Positions 1 to 12,820 of a DNA stretch of 64,000 nt are shown here, in pieces. How positions within the stretch are numbered: the stretch's first letter is position 1; each line of letters begins with the position of its first letter. Source of the stretch: Sphagnum magellanicum (Eukaryota; Streptophyta; Sphagnopsida; Sphagnales; Sphagnaceae); assembly GCA_021904315.1 (NCBI GenBank), contig CM038910.1, positions 20,088,001-20,152,000 of the forward strand. Direction: 5' to 3'. A model generated the notes under the pieces. That model had not been told where the DNA came from and did no database searches. It saw only the letters and a program-made list of their open reading frames with translations. A program made the translations under genes and the position numbers.

Positions 1-402
1 TGTTTATCCAAATATCTAAAATTTTGAGCTATTAGTTTAAAATTTTAAATTTGGATAGATAGTTTCCAAAGTCTAGATTTCATTGTCCAAACTTACAAGG
101 CTCAAATTTTGAGTACTTACAACATATATGGCCCCTCCACAAATTTTTAAAAATTTCAATTTAAAACCCACCTTCCTTTTTTCTTCACTATTGCAAAAAT
201 GATACTAGTCCATCAACCCCCCCAAATCTTTGCCATTTGTTAATGCCATAATGTCCCTTGGTGATGATAAAGGTAAGAAAGTTTTCTCTAATTTGATTGG
301 AATAGGCCTAGAGGATCTTGAAGAAAAGGAAGTTGTATAAAAGAACACATAAATTTCAAGATGTTTGGAACATTCAATTACCATGGGCAGAATCGATTTT
401 AG

Positions 403-3270
403 GTGAAAATGGTCAAATGCATTAGGTTCAATGTATGGTATGCACATTTGTGGAAGGGAAAAAGAAGCTTTCGGCCCCCCAAGCTAGATAGCTTGTTCAA
501 ACACCAATGTCGTTGCAAAGCTAAGGTTTCCATGCCCAAGGTTAATGCTTGCACCTTCTACTTCAACAAAGATTTCATGCATGCCAAAAACAAACATTGT
601 TACACAATTGCCAACCACTCCTCTATCCTAGATTGCCTCCAACCCAATGTTCCTTCTGAAAGGAAACAAAAATATATTAAATTTGTTGTTCTTTATCACC
701 TTCTTGTCCACAAATGTCCCATGGTTGATTATGAGAGCTTGAAAGATCTATTTCAATTATTGAAAGTTAAAAATATTTCTAAGAAAAATTAGATTGATAG
801 TTCAGGATGGGGGATGGTAGAGGTCATGCATGAGATTTTGTTGGAAGTCACAAAAGTAACATTTGTTGTCAAGTTTCTTTCATTGCAATTACTACAAACG
901 AGGTTATTGCTATTGAGAACACCTAGTGACTATCCATCCACTTGCATGTGGTCCAACAATGGAAGAGGATTCCCATTTTCCTTTGTGTAGAAATTTTGAT
1001 TATGGTGAACATTGGTTGTGATGATAAAAATGTTTTTCAAAACGGCCATAAAACAAAGGTCACCTTGCAATTCAAGGAAAAGGTTGTGCCTTTTGTCATT
1101 AGAGTCCACTATTTTGCTCAAAAGATTAACCTTGTTATCATCACTTTGTTTGATGTCCTTATAGTGCATTGGCTAGAACTTCTCTTGCAAGGTTTATATT
1201 CAACTTTTGTTCATAGCCCAAAAACATTTGTAGAATTTCAGAAGTTAGTAGATCTCCTCCAAACCAAAAGCAAAAAAACTCCTTAATACATGAAAACCCA
1301 TTAGATCTCCATGTTATTTCTTTTTTAGTTGTCAAGATGCATGTGAAGAGTGCAAGGAGTGATGGTGTGGGAAAGAATTTGAATTCTTTGTGTGATGTGG
1401 AGGTCATTTTAAGGCTATCATGTCTCCTTTTTGCTTCATCACCTTCCTTTGCTTGAGGTGTTCATGGGTTAATAAAAGTTGCACAACTTGTAAAAATGTT
1501 TATTTCTCTTCTTTCTTGGTCCGTTTTGGATATTTACTAGAGTGTTCCTCTGTCCACGTAAAACATATATATTTTTTTCAGAGTGGTGCTTTAATTGACG
1601 TAAAGCTAGAAAAGTGTGATGATAAATAGAGGGACTCATGGTTGAGAGTGCGTTTTTATTATTATTTATGAGACATTAATTTCTCCCAAAAAACATACAT
1701 AAAATTTATTCATTTTTTTCAATTGATTAGCATTTAAACTTTTTACCATTTCGTTACACCACTTAGATGCTCCAGATACACTCGAATACAGATAGGATAT
1801 ACTGGTGTCGAAACATTCTTGGAAAAGCACATCTTGTTCAACACTGTAATTGTTCAGCTCTGTGCCTACATTTTGATGTGAAATCAGCTACTTTCATAGT
1901 TTGAGAATGTGACTTATTTTGGGTAATCCGTCATTATATAATAATACATAAAGAGTTGTATAAAACACACATAACCAAACAAATTGCGTCAAATACGTAA
2001 ATTGATCTAGTTGACGCATTTAAAATTTTTTAAAAATACTGATTTAAATATTTATTAAATTACAAGAAAAGAAAACAAGTTTTCTTCTTTGAGTCCTTAA
2101 TGCTAAAGCTCTTTAAGCAAATCTTGTCGCCAAACAGGCCTTAGTCATAAAAAGTTGGAGAAAAAAAAATTCATAAGAAAACTAGAGTCATGATGAAAAA
2201 ATCTTTTTTTTTTAATTAGCATTTTACATAATGCAAAGTGAACACCACGATTTTTTTGGAGTCTAGACGAAAGAGAGATATTTTTTAAGCTTATAAATAG
2301 GTCAACTAGAAGCTACTCATACTTCCACTCTTCCCTATTTTATTATTGAGGTCTTGAGTCTGGGCATATCCCCTTGCATTATTGGAGGCATGTTTTTGTT
2401 TCCAATTTTGTGGAGTATGTGAAAATAGCCCAACAAGAGCTTTTTAAGCTCTACTATGACCTATATGTCAAGTTTGAAGACTTAGCCAACACCAACCTTC
2501 CCATAGAATAGTTTTTCAATCTTAATGGCAGAGAAGATTACTTTGCATTCTACTTAATTTGCTAGCTACAAGTACTTTGTCTACTACACTAAAGTGATGA
2601 TGGTGTTGGAGGTCTTCTACTTGTCACTAAGCTCGCATTTAATCAAATAATCAACAAAATGAAACATGTTTGTGTGAAGGTGCAACTCGAAGCTTGGTGT
2701 TTGAATTGGAAAAATGTTTCCCATTGAAGCATGAAGTGATGATTGTTCTAGATGTGGTCTACCCCTAGTTTTGGGTTAGAAATATTATAGAGGCAAAGAC
2801 TAATTTTTACTTTTACTTGAATGTCAAGAAGGCAACTTTTAGTGTGCTTCGCAAGGTGGGTGAGAGTGGGAAAATTGTCCTTGCATTGCTTTTGAATCAC
2901 ATATTAAATTTATAGTCCTCCCATTTCAAGATGACCATGATCCATAACTTCAAAGTAGTCGTGTGCAAAGAGAGTAGCCTAAACCCAACAACTAGGCTTT
3001 GGCAAAGATCATTACATCTCCCATCCTTCACCATAAACTCTTAGAGTACATGAAGCTAATTGAAATTGTATTTGTTTAGGTACTTGGTTTTGTTGAAGAT
3101 GAACACACTTTCCACATTGTTAGCTTCATGAAACTGATTGTGAAACCAGTTGAAGATACACTTGGATCTATATACCCAATTTTATAGTCAACAATTTTTT
3201 ACATTGTAAAACTTTCCTTTCGACCAAGCCATTGCCAAGTGGCAAGCTAAAACCTGTTATTGTGCAAATG
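403..3270 (+). pseudogene. Decayed hAT-type transposase (zinc finger 862-like)
   Basis: Segments in changing frames read like one hAT-superfamily transposase as found in zinc-finger-862-like plant proteins. At 403-792 the N-terminal part has KAKVSMPKVN, a FYFNKDF block and a PSERKQKYIKFVVLYHLL helix. At 942-1286 comes the RNase-H-like part, with VHYFAQKINLVI and STFVHSPKTFVEFQKL. Around 1390-1530 is LCDVEVILRLSCLL, then GVHGLIKVAQL. After about 700 AT-rich bases, similarity resumes at 2388 with FVSNFVEYVKIAQQELF and ends at 3080-3240 with VLGFVEDEHTF (hAT dimerisation region) and FPFDQAIAKWQAK. Many stops and frame changes show it is dead. Order and content match the family; the name rests on recall. 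No terminal inverted repeats or 8-bp target duplication were identified. Confidence 0.7.
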
Positions 3271-4788
3271 CATAGTCCCTAGCAATTAACTCTTGGAATC
3301 TAGGGTATTGTTTTGGAAGATTTTATGGGTCTTGCAAAAAAAAGTTGAACACATCAAATAAGAATGTGGTAGAGTTTTGAATTATAAACTACCTTTTTTT
3401 CTGCTTATAATTTTTCTTCAATGAGTTTCTGTTTGCATTTTGCCCATTTTGACATTGTAATTTGCAAAATCATTTGATTTTGTATTTGTCCAACATTTTA
3501 ATCTCCTTTTCAAGGATGCATAGCTTTTGAGCTTGTGGGGAAATTGGATCTTGGTACTTGGATTTTTGTATGACTAATTATTTCACATTTGAAAATAGGA
3601 GGACATGAGGAAGTCAACTTCGGACTCTTGGAGACTGTTTGTAAATTGTGAGAAGATTCGTGAATGTTAAGACAAGTTTTGTGCCATATCTAGATTTTTT
3701 TTTGTTGCAAAATTTAATGACTCTTGTTTCAACTTGTTGCTGTATGTAACCAAAAATTCCCCTTCAGCAACAGCTGCATCGCCAAGTATGTACTTGTGGC
3801 AATGCATGTGCCGTCAGTATGTTCGATCACATTCTGGGCTGTTGTTGCCACTCGATTGTTGTTGCCACTGTGCAAACATTTGCAATTAAAAATTTTCCAT
3901 CATCGTCACTTCGCAAAAAAAAATCTCCAAGTCAAAAATTTTGACCACCTATGCTGTTTCATACATGAGCTGTGTAGCCCCCTTGGCAACCAGCCATACT
4001 TGAAACAAAAATGGCTGGTCTCAATCCCCCTTACTATTGAGTCATTGGATGAGTCAATAATCAATCAAATCATATGCAACCAGGTGCACATTTCAGATAA
4101 TTAATTATCTCATTACCAAGATAATCGAACCTTAAACCCCTAAGCTCTAACATTGTCACGAACACAGTACTGGGTTTCGAACTCGCATGCATACCGATTC
4201 TCCACTATCTAGCAGTCAGACGAAGGCCTTCGTAGTTAAATACGAACTATGAGATCAGCATCGCTAAACGTGTTTTTCTGTGAGTAACTGCAACGCTGAA
4301 CGAAGATAGGTAAAGAAACTTCTTGAACGGAGGTTTGTTGGCCCCGGAGCCAAAACTTGAGAAGAAGCTGAGAGATTAATTACGCAGCTCTACAGATGCG
4401 AAATATATAATCGGTCCCAAACTGTACAGATTTCTTCAGCCAATATTGGTTTTATTTAAATGCGATTAAGATATGTTAAGGCATGCGTAGTATAAATCAA
4501 CAAACTGCAACAGTTACCTATTCACAAGAAAGTGACCCAAATTTCCTGAACTCGTGTACCTCGTCTCTGATGACTGTAGTTCAAAATATTCTGAAGTACC
4601 AAGTGTGAAATATCTGTGTGTAATAATATTCTGAAGTCAAACATTGAAAAAAAATGGGCACAGAATAATCTCTGCGTGATCATGTACATTCACCTGTCCT
4701 CCCCAGGACCGGGGCGGGGGAATCTCCTAGAATATTCTGCTAGATTCCGGATCTAGCGGAAGAAAGAGTTGCAGCTGTGCACAACTAA
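3271..4788. other. Spacer between hAT remnant and peroxidase
   Basis: No gene is supported. An open frame at 3724-4104 has no recognisable domain. Sequence becomes less AT-rich after about 4100, towards the 3' end of the peroxidase. A TTTATT at 4451-4456 (AATAAA on the minus strand), about 335 bases beyond the peroxidase stop, could be its polyadenylation signal. Confidence 0.5.
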
Positions 4789-6822
4789 CTAGGTGTTGAT
4801 TGCACCACAAGTTTTCCGAATCTGTCCGTTAGTGCCTGTGAGAACTCCGACGTTCCCAAGCTTCACCATGGAGCGTGCGAAGCTGAATCCCCACGGGCTG
4901 GGGCCGAACTGGCCTGCGCGTCCCTGAGGCGCGATAGACCTCACGAGCCCCGAAGTTCTTGGGTCATGAGTGAGCTCTTGATCGATTTGCAGAATGCCGT
5001 GGTTCAACTGGAGCTGTTGGAAGTAGCTGGTGTCGACGATGAACTCGGTACCTTGGTCCAGGGCCACGGGGTTGCCCAGGCCGCTGGCACCTTGAGGGCA
5101 CACAGACTTCAGAGTAGCGACCAGAGCTGGGGCCATAGTGGGGTCGGCTACCCCAGTTCCTTGAAAATTGTAAAGACGGTCAGAGAAAAACAAGCAGTGC
5201 GCAACTCCGACTGTGTGAGCCCCTGTTTTCATGCAACCAGAAATTTTCACATGTCAAACGCTGCGTGTGATCGAAGGGATTAACATTTTCTCAAGCCAGC
5301 TTTGAGGTTCGACCCATCTTTCTCATGTGAACCTACATTGTCCGCGTCCACGAGCTAGCAAAGTATCATGTAGACTTATAAGGACATCTTTCCATTAGGC
5401 TGTTGTGATGACTGTGATCACAGCAGCTTTCCGTTATGTTTTCAACTAGTTGTGCTCACAGTCATCTCACAGCTCTATCAATCGAGCATTACTCAGTTGC
5501 AAGAGCTATGAGTCAACCTGTGACTCACCGTCACTCACCATACACTAACATCTATCTTTTTTTATGATAACATGTGTTCCCAGAGTTCCTAATATGATTA
5601 ATTACTTTCCCTACAGCAAGAAACAAGGCCCTATGTCAATGGCTTTCCATTAGGCTGCTGTGATGTGTGTAACTGTGATCACAACAGCCTAATGGAAAGA
5701 GACCCTAAGAAAGCCACGTGAACATCGACTGTGATGATCAAAGGCTTTGAAATCTCGAACGAGAAACTGTAAAGAATTCTGTACTAGCAGTGACACGAAT
5801 TGGTACCTAGAAGAGTGGTAAGATCGTTGACGTTGAGGCCGATGGAATTGAAAGCTGCAATCGCCTGCGTTACAGTGTCAGTGGGTCCGGGCACGTCAAC
5901 GGCCGACGCCAGTGACACTACTCCGTCTCTGCGTCCGGTGGGAAAAAGAATTTGGGGTCCTCCTGCCTGTAAATTTTTACCCAGACTTGTTACTTTACAT
6001 TCGACAAGACCTTACTACAAGCAATCGTGATATGCATCTAACTATGAGGATCTCCGCGACTACTTGGGTTTCTTAGCAAAATCTGTTAAGTTTTTGTGAA
6101 AATGAAGGAGCTGAATAAGGAGGCTGGTTCAGAAGGATATCAAATGTACCAGAAGAACTACATCACGAGTTGCGAGGGCGATAATGTCAGCGCAGGAAAC
6201 GACGCCCGGGCAAGCTGCCTCGAGATTAGTCTTGATAGTGTTGATCAGGTCCTGACCGTGAATTGTTAGATTCGGTCCTGCGTCAATCTCAGCTTGGTTT
6301 CCCGGAGTGCTCAATATCAGAATGGATGCATCACAGCCCTGCAGAGTAACAGTTCAGAGCAAGCAGTTATACACAGTGTCAGGATTCTACATGATCAAGC
6401 TGAGCTGTATGTGATGTTTCATTTCTCCGTGCATTCTATTCACTTAACCACACCTTGAACCGAACAAAGTTTGAGCTCCTCGTGATCAAGCAGTTTGAAC
6501 ACTGATCTTGCAGAGTGCGACCCAATTAAAGCTTTGTTGTGTATTATTGTACCGTGACGAAGCAGTCATGGAAGAACATGCGCAGCAATCCCGCCGTGAT
6601 GGTTTTATCGCTGTTCCATTTTGCAATAACTGCAGTTCTGATGATGTTTTCCGCGGCCGGGCACGAATTTCTGTAGAAGTTTAGTCCATAGGTTGGCGCT
6701 GCAGTTGCTGTGCCAGGACTCGGAAAGTTTGCTGCAACGGCGCCCTCAGCTACCAATACTACTTCACTGGTAGCCACGATGAGCACCACCAACAAACCAG
6801 CTACAAACGTCAACTTCTCCAT
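4789..6822 (-). CDS. Class III secretory peroxidase, complete, four exons
   Basis: Haem peroxidase of the plant secretory pathway (oxidises phenolics with H2O2 in the cell wall or vacuole). Minus-strand exons: 6822-6553, 6338-6150, 5966-5807, 5222-4789, all bounded by GT-AG and joining in frame to 350 aa, the usual family length. The four-exon layout is the classic one for this family. Residues 1-29 are a hydrophobic signal peptide. The distal site is [10 protein letters not shown] with Arg81 and His85; GCDAS follows at 91-95, across the first splice. [14 protein letters not shown] is present in exon 2, and the proximal haem ligand is His209 in [10 protein letters not shown] at the exon 3/4 join. 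The C-terminal half has the expected DTSYF and [12 protein letters not shown] blocks. No residue needed for activity is missing. A minus-strand TATA-like CGTATAAAGA lies at 7181-7190. Substrate cannot be inferred. Intron 3 carries a foldback element, listed separately. Confidence 0.95.
5388..5699. mobile_element. Foldback/MITE element inside peroxidase intron 3
   Basis: A 22-bp segment at 5388-5409 beginning CTTTCCATTAGGCTG is perfectly inverted at 5678-5699. Each end also carries a second, inverted subterminal copy: 5416-5434 has GTGATCACAGCAGC, and 5643-5664 repeats CTTTCCATTAGGCTG, so each terminus can fold into its own hairpin as well as pairing with the other. No coding capacity. Length is 312 bp. 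It lies wholly between exons 3 and 4, clear of both splice sites. The exact outer boundary and target duplication are unclear. Confidence 0.7.
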
Positions 6823-9800
6823 CTTTCGAGCTGCTGTAGAACTCAGCTACCCAGCTGCTGTTCCAAGAGATATAGCACTGGAAGGCTTATCGAGAATATA
6901 CTGATTGATTATACTACTGAAAGCTTCGAATCTAAAGATTCACCAGATCAGGATCTGTAAGAAGAGTTTTTATGCACCTAGCAGAGGATGTCCAAGATCA
7001 ATTAGTACTGTAAAACGCTGTAATGTTGAGATTTAGCTCAGGATCAGTACTATTCTGCAACTAGCTAGCAGCTGCAGTACTTAAGTATTGATCAGAAAGG
7101 GGTGGTGTCTTCTTTGTAGCAGCAGGTATCTACTGAATTCACAATTGCAGAGCTGTGAAATCTAGAGACATGCGACACTCTCTTTATACGAATGCTAAGG
7201 CGCTGACTTTGTTACACAAATTTTGACGCGGCCACAAAACAGCTGAGCAGCTGGATCATCAATCTCCTTGCAGGATCAGGTGGGTTCTAAATAAAGAAGT
7301 CAAAGGCGAAGTTACAGGCTGTGTAAAACCCACCTCCCTGGCTTGTCATTGTAGTATTCATCCGCAAAGCTGTAGACTTGGAGCTCCAAGATCAGGCTTC
7401 ACAAGCTCTAGGATCAACGTGGACCACTTGTGGTTGCTAGTTAGGCTATAATTGTTTCTTCTAGAACTATAGCGAAAAAGTTTAGGTTTACTAATATAAT
7501 ATGTGTCAGATCTTGACTGCAATCTGATCCAACATTATTCCTAACTTATTAGGAGTGGGCCTCTCTGGTATTGGCCTATGTATAGCCAACCTCCTGTAAG
7601 GTCACCCATCCCAAGAGTTTTCCGGCCCAAGAGAGCTTAACTTCAGGGTTCTTGTGAAACCCAATTGTGAAAAACATCAATTAAAAAGAAAGTCATTTCT
7701 TACTGATGAAAATCAGTTTTTGACAATATCAATAGGAGAGGGAGTGTACAATTTTGAGATGGATACAAAAGTGCTCACATCCAAACAAACACCTATCCTA
7801 TTAAATAGTGAGTTCAAGTTGTGGTTTTGACTACAAACATCCACTAGAATAAAAAGACCATTTTACAAATTGTTTTACATGACTAAAAATGTTGTTTGTA
7901 ACTATTTTGATCTCTATACTAAAGCTTTGTTACTCAAGAAGGTATCAAGAAGGTAACTTGTAAAACACTTGCAAAAAATTCATAAGTTTATTTGGATCCT
8001 CCACCTCATATCCAATGTGAAAGTCCATCCATCCAAGAAAAGAGGAGGAACGTACACCTACTTCATAAGAGTTGGAGGGAAATTAACATTCTTTATAGTC
8101 ACAAATAAGTGTAAAAACTGGTGTTGGCAAGTTCTTGGATTTGTAGAAGTTTAGGTTTTAGATTACATTCTAGAATCCTTAGATTGGAGGTTCTAAAGTT
8201 TGGTTAGAATTGCACTTAGAACCTAATCAGATAACCAATATCTTTTCAGAATTGAATTAAAATTTGAACCAGGGTGCTACTCATTTAAAACAAGTCTAAA
8301 TTCTTTAGGTAACACAATTTTGTAAAAACAAAACATAAAATTGATTTACATTGTAAGAAAGTTATTGCATTTGATTAGTTTTACATAATTAATGTTTTAA
8401 AACTTTGTTCACTAGTTGAACAAACTATTGTAGCACAATTTTATTTTTTTGTTTAGTTATGGGTAATGAAGATAGAATTGGACTTGATCTTAAAGCAAAC
8501 TAACTCTAAATTCTTTATGAAAATGATCAAAATTAAAGATTTAAACATTTTCAAAAAATTAGTCTCAAGATTGAACCAAAAGTTCTAAAAAAAATTAATA
8601 ATAATAATAAAATAAAATAAAGTTAAAATCAAGAACTGAAAAACCTAACAACACACTCATAAGAAGCCTCCTCCTCTTATGCCTCGTGATCTATGTATGT
8701 GAGTGAAAGTATCCTTGGGTGGTACCATTAGGAACCACCTCAAAAAATGAACAAAAAACCAAAAACAATCAAATCATTTTTTTAAGCTTTTTATTTTAAA
8801 TGTTTTCATAACTATAAATTATTATTTTTTCATGTTTATCAATTTTATGTATTAATACATGGTTTGAAGTTTATTTTGAAATTAAAAATATTTAAAAATT
8901 ATATTCTTAATTAAAATGACCCCTTCAAAAATTGATAACCTTAACTTTAAAAATTCATAATTAAATTATTTTTTTTCAATTAATTTCTTAATAAATTAAA
9001 AATAATATGATTTTCAAATTATCTTTTTAAAAAATTCTCAAATCATATTTCAAATTTGTGTTCTTAATCAAAAAATTCAAGGAAAAAAAACCAATGTTAC
9101 ATTCTTAAAATTGTTTCTAAATGTAATGATTAAAAAAATCACAATTCAAAATATTTTTAATATTATTAAAAATTTAAAATCTATGAAACTTAATAAATGT
9201 ACTCAATTTTAAAATTATAAAAATATTTATTTAAATGTTTCCTATGATTTTTCAAAGTTCAACAAGTGGGTGTGAATGGGTGCGATGTTGAAGATGTCAC
9301 GTTCCTAGGAGTACCACCCAAAGAGACTTACCTCATGTTTAAATTCATATAACATTTGTGTAACTCAAACCCATGGGAAGGATCATTTCCAAAATGTGGG
9401 GCCAGACTCAGATGAAAGGCCAGTGCATTCATGAACTAGATAAACAGGATTGAGCCTGCAAATTGTCTTGAATTCAAAAGATGCAACAAGTTTTTCCTAT
9501 GTAACCAGTCAAGAATTTTTAGACCTTCCTCTTAGTCTCCCAAATTCTAGTGACAGAATGTGCACTATAGAAAATCATTAGGTTGTGAGTCAGTTGACCA
9601 AAGAAAACTCTGAAGGCCATCTCTTGGAAAATGATTTCTTGCACTCAAGAGCAGATTAGTAAAAATAATTTTCATTGGGCGACTTATATTGAGCTTAGAA
9701 CCAAATGTTTTAGAAATCATGATGCTACATTAGAGAACTTGGGAAAAAATGGGCGACAGCCAGCCCTTTTTTTTGAGTGAATTTCATGCAGCTGTGAAAC

Positions 9801-12800
9801 TTTATCTCATAAATTCAATGAGTGTTTGAAAAAAAATTCCAAATTTTGTAAATAAAATTTTAAATGCCTTTTAAAATCACTATATTTACATAGACGGCTC
9901 AAGTAGCTAGAAAAAAAAAAAAGGATGTTTAAATTTTCCTTTAAATTTTTGTTAATAGCCAAATTTGACTAAATCAGTTTATGAATGATCACCACCTCAG
10001 CTACATCACAACATTGAGAACAAAAAATCACTGGGCCACACATCTGAGCTTAATCAAACTCCAAAAAATAAGGTTATGTTAAGCTTTGATTTTCCTTTAA
10101 ATGTGAAGGATGGTTAACCATGAATATCGTCACTATTCAGGGTTTATGAGTCAGGGTTTATGAGTTCATAAGTTGGTAATTGAGTTTGGAAAGACCTGCG
10201 CCTTTATTTCTGGTGTTGCTGCATGTAGCCTTACTGACCATAATAATGCCAGTGGGGTTCTGAAAACTCAATGCCCACCTCCAAAGATGGGCATCACATT
10301 TTCAAAAAACTTGTCATAATTCTTTTCCTGTAAAACATGCTATGTATTCCAGGAAAAACAATTAAAAAGAAGAATGCACATGAATTTTTAGCCAGGCAAA
10401 GCCCTTGGGGTCGAGCTTTACGGGAATTGAGCCTGCACTTGGCTCCACACTTCACAGGGCTCTTTTGCCTATAAAGCCTAAGCCCAGGGTTTTACCCTAA
10501 GCGTGACTATCCAATTGGCATAAAAAGCAGCAGGTAATGCCATGGTTTGCTGAATCCAGAACTGAGGAGATCAAGGAACGTTGTTCAGGAACTCCTTTAC
10601 TTTGTTAAAAACTATTGCTGAGCTTCCATCGCGAAGGTTCGTTCCACATCGACCAGTTCTCCACTCAACTAAGTCCTGGCTTTCATTATATTTGGCAATC
10701 CAACATTGTCTTCATTCTCTCACCTAACGAAAGTTGAGGTCTTCGCTAAGCTTTAATATACCGTGGTATCTTGTACTGTAGCTGGACTTCTGAGGATACT
10801 TTTCAAATTTGTCCCTAAAAGATATCTATTGTTTCCTCTCTAGTGAGCTTACTACCCGTTGGTTTTAGCTATTTTTCGAGAAATACATGCAGTGTCTTTG
10901 CGCCAGGCTGCCAGGAGTTGACACTCTTTTGCAATCCTTGTTCTACGCATTAATAATAGAGGCTGGAAATGATTTCGATGCTTGCCCTTTGGACACGGAT
11001 ATGCGAGGTTGACTTTGCAACTGCTTAGAATGCTAGGATAAATCATCACAGCAGTTTCTGAGCTCTTTCCACGTTGACATTATGAGGAGGTTTTGAGCCA
11101 GCAAGGAATTACTTGGTTGGTTCAAAGCTCAGTGTTGTGCAGTTAACTTTTCAAGAGAACCTCTGGTTCTGTATCTCTCTTTTCAAGAGAATCTCTAGTT
11201 CCAGTTCCAACTTTTTAAAAAATGTGAATGAAACCTATTCCTCAAGTTTCAAGACTCTTAGTTCATAATCCTTCCAAAAAAAAACATTTAATAAAGTTAT
11301 TCATAAAGTCACCCTCTCTTTCACCCCCTATCCACTCTGCTTTCAGGAAAATATTAAACAGGCCAAAGAAAATGAATGCAATCAGTATAAAAGTACTGCT
11401 GCGATTTTTTCCTCCAGTCTGCCCATTTGCCCAGTTTATTTTCACCTTGTTGTGCCTAGGCATGTTTTGAGTCATTTTAGTAATGAAAAAATTTGAAAAA
11501 ATATTATATTTAGGGGATTTTGCATAATCCTTCGTATAGTCCTCACAACTTCAAGTTTCTTACCACACTCCATCCCTACCCACCAACATGGATATGAAAA
11601 AGCAAATTAACATGTGCATTTTTGTGTCCATGATATTTATGTGAATTCAAATTAAATTTGACACTAACATTAATATTGGAGAATTATTGGAAAACCATAC
11701 AGGAACATTTTTTTTAAAAAAAAAGTTGATCATCTTTGGTAGTTTGCAATAACTCAAAGCCTAAATACACTATTAATGTTTTGAAACATGAATTTATGAT
11801 TACAATTGAAGTCCTATACTTGCACATTATGATTAAATTGTGAAAGTCCTAAATTTCAACATTTTTTTTCATATGAAAAGAAATGCCTTGGTGTATTTTG
11901 ATCCATTAAACCACACTTTATATCCATACATTCTTTAATTTGTTTTTTTCCATAATATTCATAACTCCAACAAATAGTAATAGTGAAACTATGGTAGCTT
12001 TTGGTTTGCATTGAGAATCAGAATTACAAATAAAATAATATAAAATTCCATTATAATTCTTAAAAATTAATTGAATTATTATTTTTAAATAATATATATC
12101 TGGATTTTTTCAATTTAATAAAAAAATTATAATAATTATAATAAATGTACATTGATAATATAAATTAATCAAATCGAACATAAAATTTTAAAAGACTATA
12201 TTAATACATTTCAACTTTTTTTGGTAATATTTTAGTAAACACTTTTCAATCCAAATTAGCAACATATTTATTCAAGCCAACATTGAAAATAAAATATCTA
12301 TTAAAACATTTGATCAAAGTTAACAAGTTCACATTATTTTTTATCAATGTTCTATTTATGAAACTAGTAATTACATTTAATATAAAGTCATGAAGTTTTG
12401 TATACTTACATATAAGATTAAATCAAAGAATAAATAAAGATTTTTAAAAATAATTAAAATAATTAAATTTTATTTTCATTGAAAATTTTATTTTTGAACC
12501 AAACACGTTTAATATTTTGTAAGTTTCTTAAGCATTTAAATTACTATGATTATTTAAGAGTAGGGTTGCTATTCCAAGGTTTTGAAAGGACATGTAAAGA
12601 TGGGACATTAACTTATCAAACATCTTGAACCCAAATGCCCTTCATAGAAATTTAGATTGGCAAGGCATTTTGATTTAAAGAAGACCTAAGCTTGCTCAAT
12701 GACAAAAACACATTTTAGAAAATACCAAGAATGATGAGAAATGGCAAGGGAACAACAAAAAAACAAGAATGCCAAGAAAAAATAATGAAATTACAACAAG

Positions 12801-12815
12801 CAATAGTTGAGGTGT
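6823..12815. other. AT-rich spacer, no gene seen
   Basis: The first few hundred bases are the peroxidase promoter side. From about 7450 to 12800 the sequence is strongly AT-rich with only short, unconvincing open frames (for example 7969-8154 and, minus, 10852-11049). A less AT-rich island at about 10380-11150 has no recognisable product. A 33-bp stretch at 11301-11333 nearly matches one at 51083-51115. Confidence 0.5.
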
Positions 12816-12820
12816 TGAAA

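Noticed and set aside
3724..4104. 126-aa open frame
   Set aside because: No domain, no splice-supported partner exon, irregular composition; next to transposon debris.
4150..4230. tRNA-like words on the minus strand (GAGTTCGAAACCC, AGATAGTGG)
   Set aside because: The box A-like and box B-like words are only about 17 bases apart and no cloverleaf or acceptor stem can be drawn.
4966..5283. 105-aa plus-strand open frame
   Set aside because: Antisense shadow of peroxidase exon 4, which has clear family motifs.
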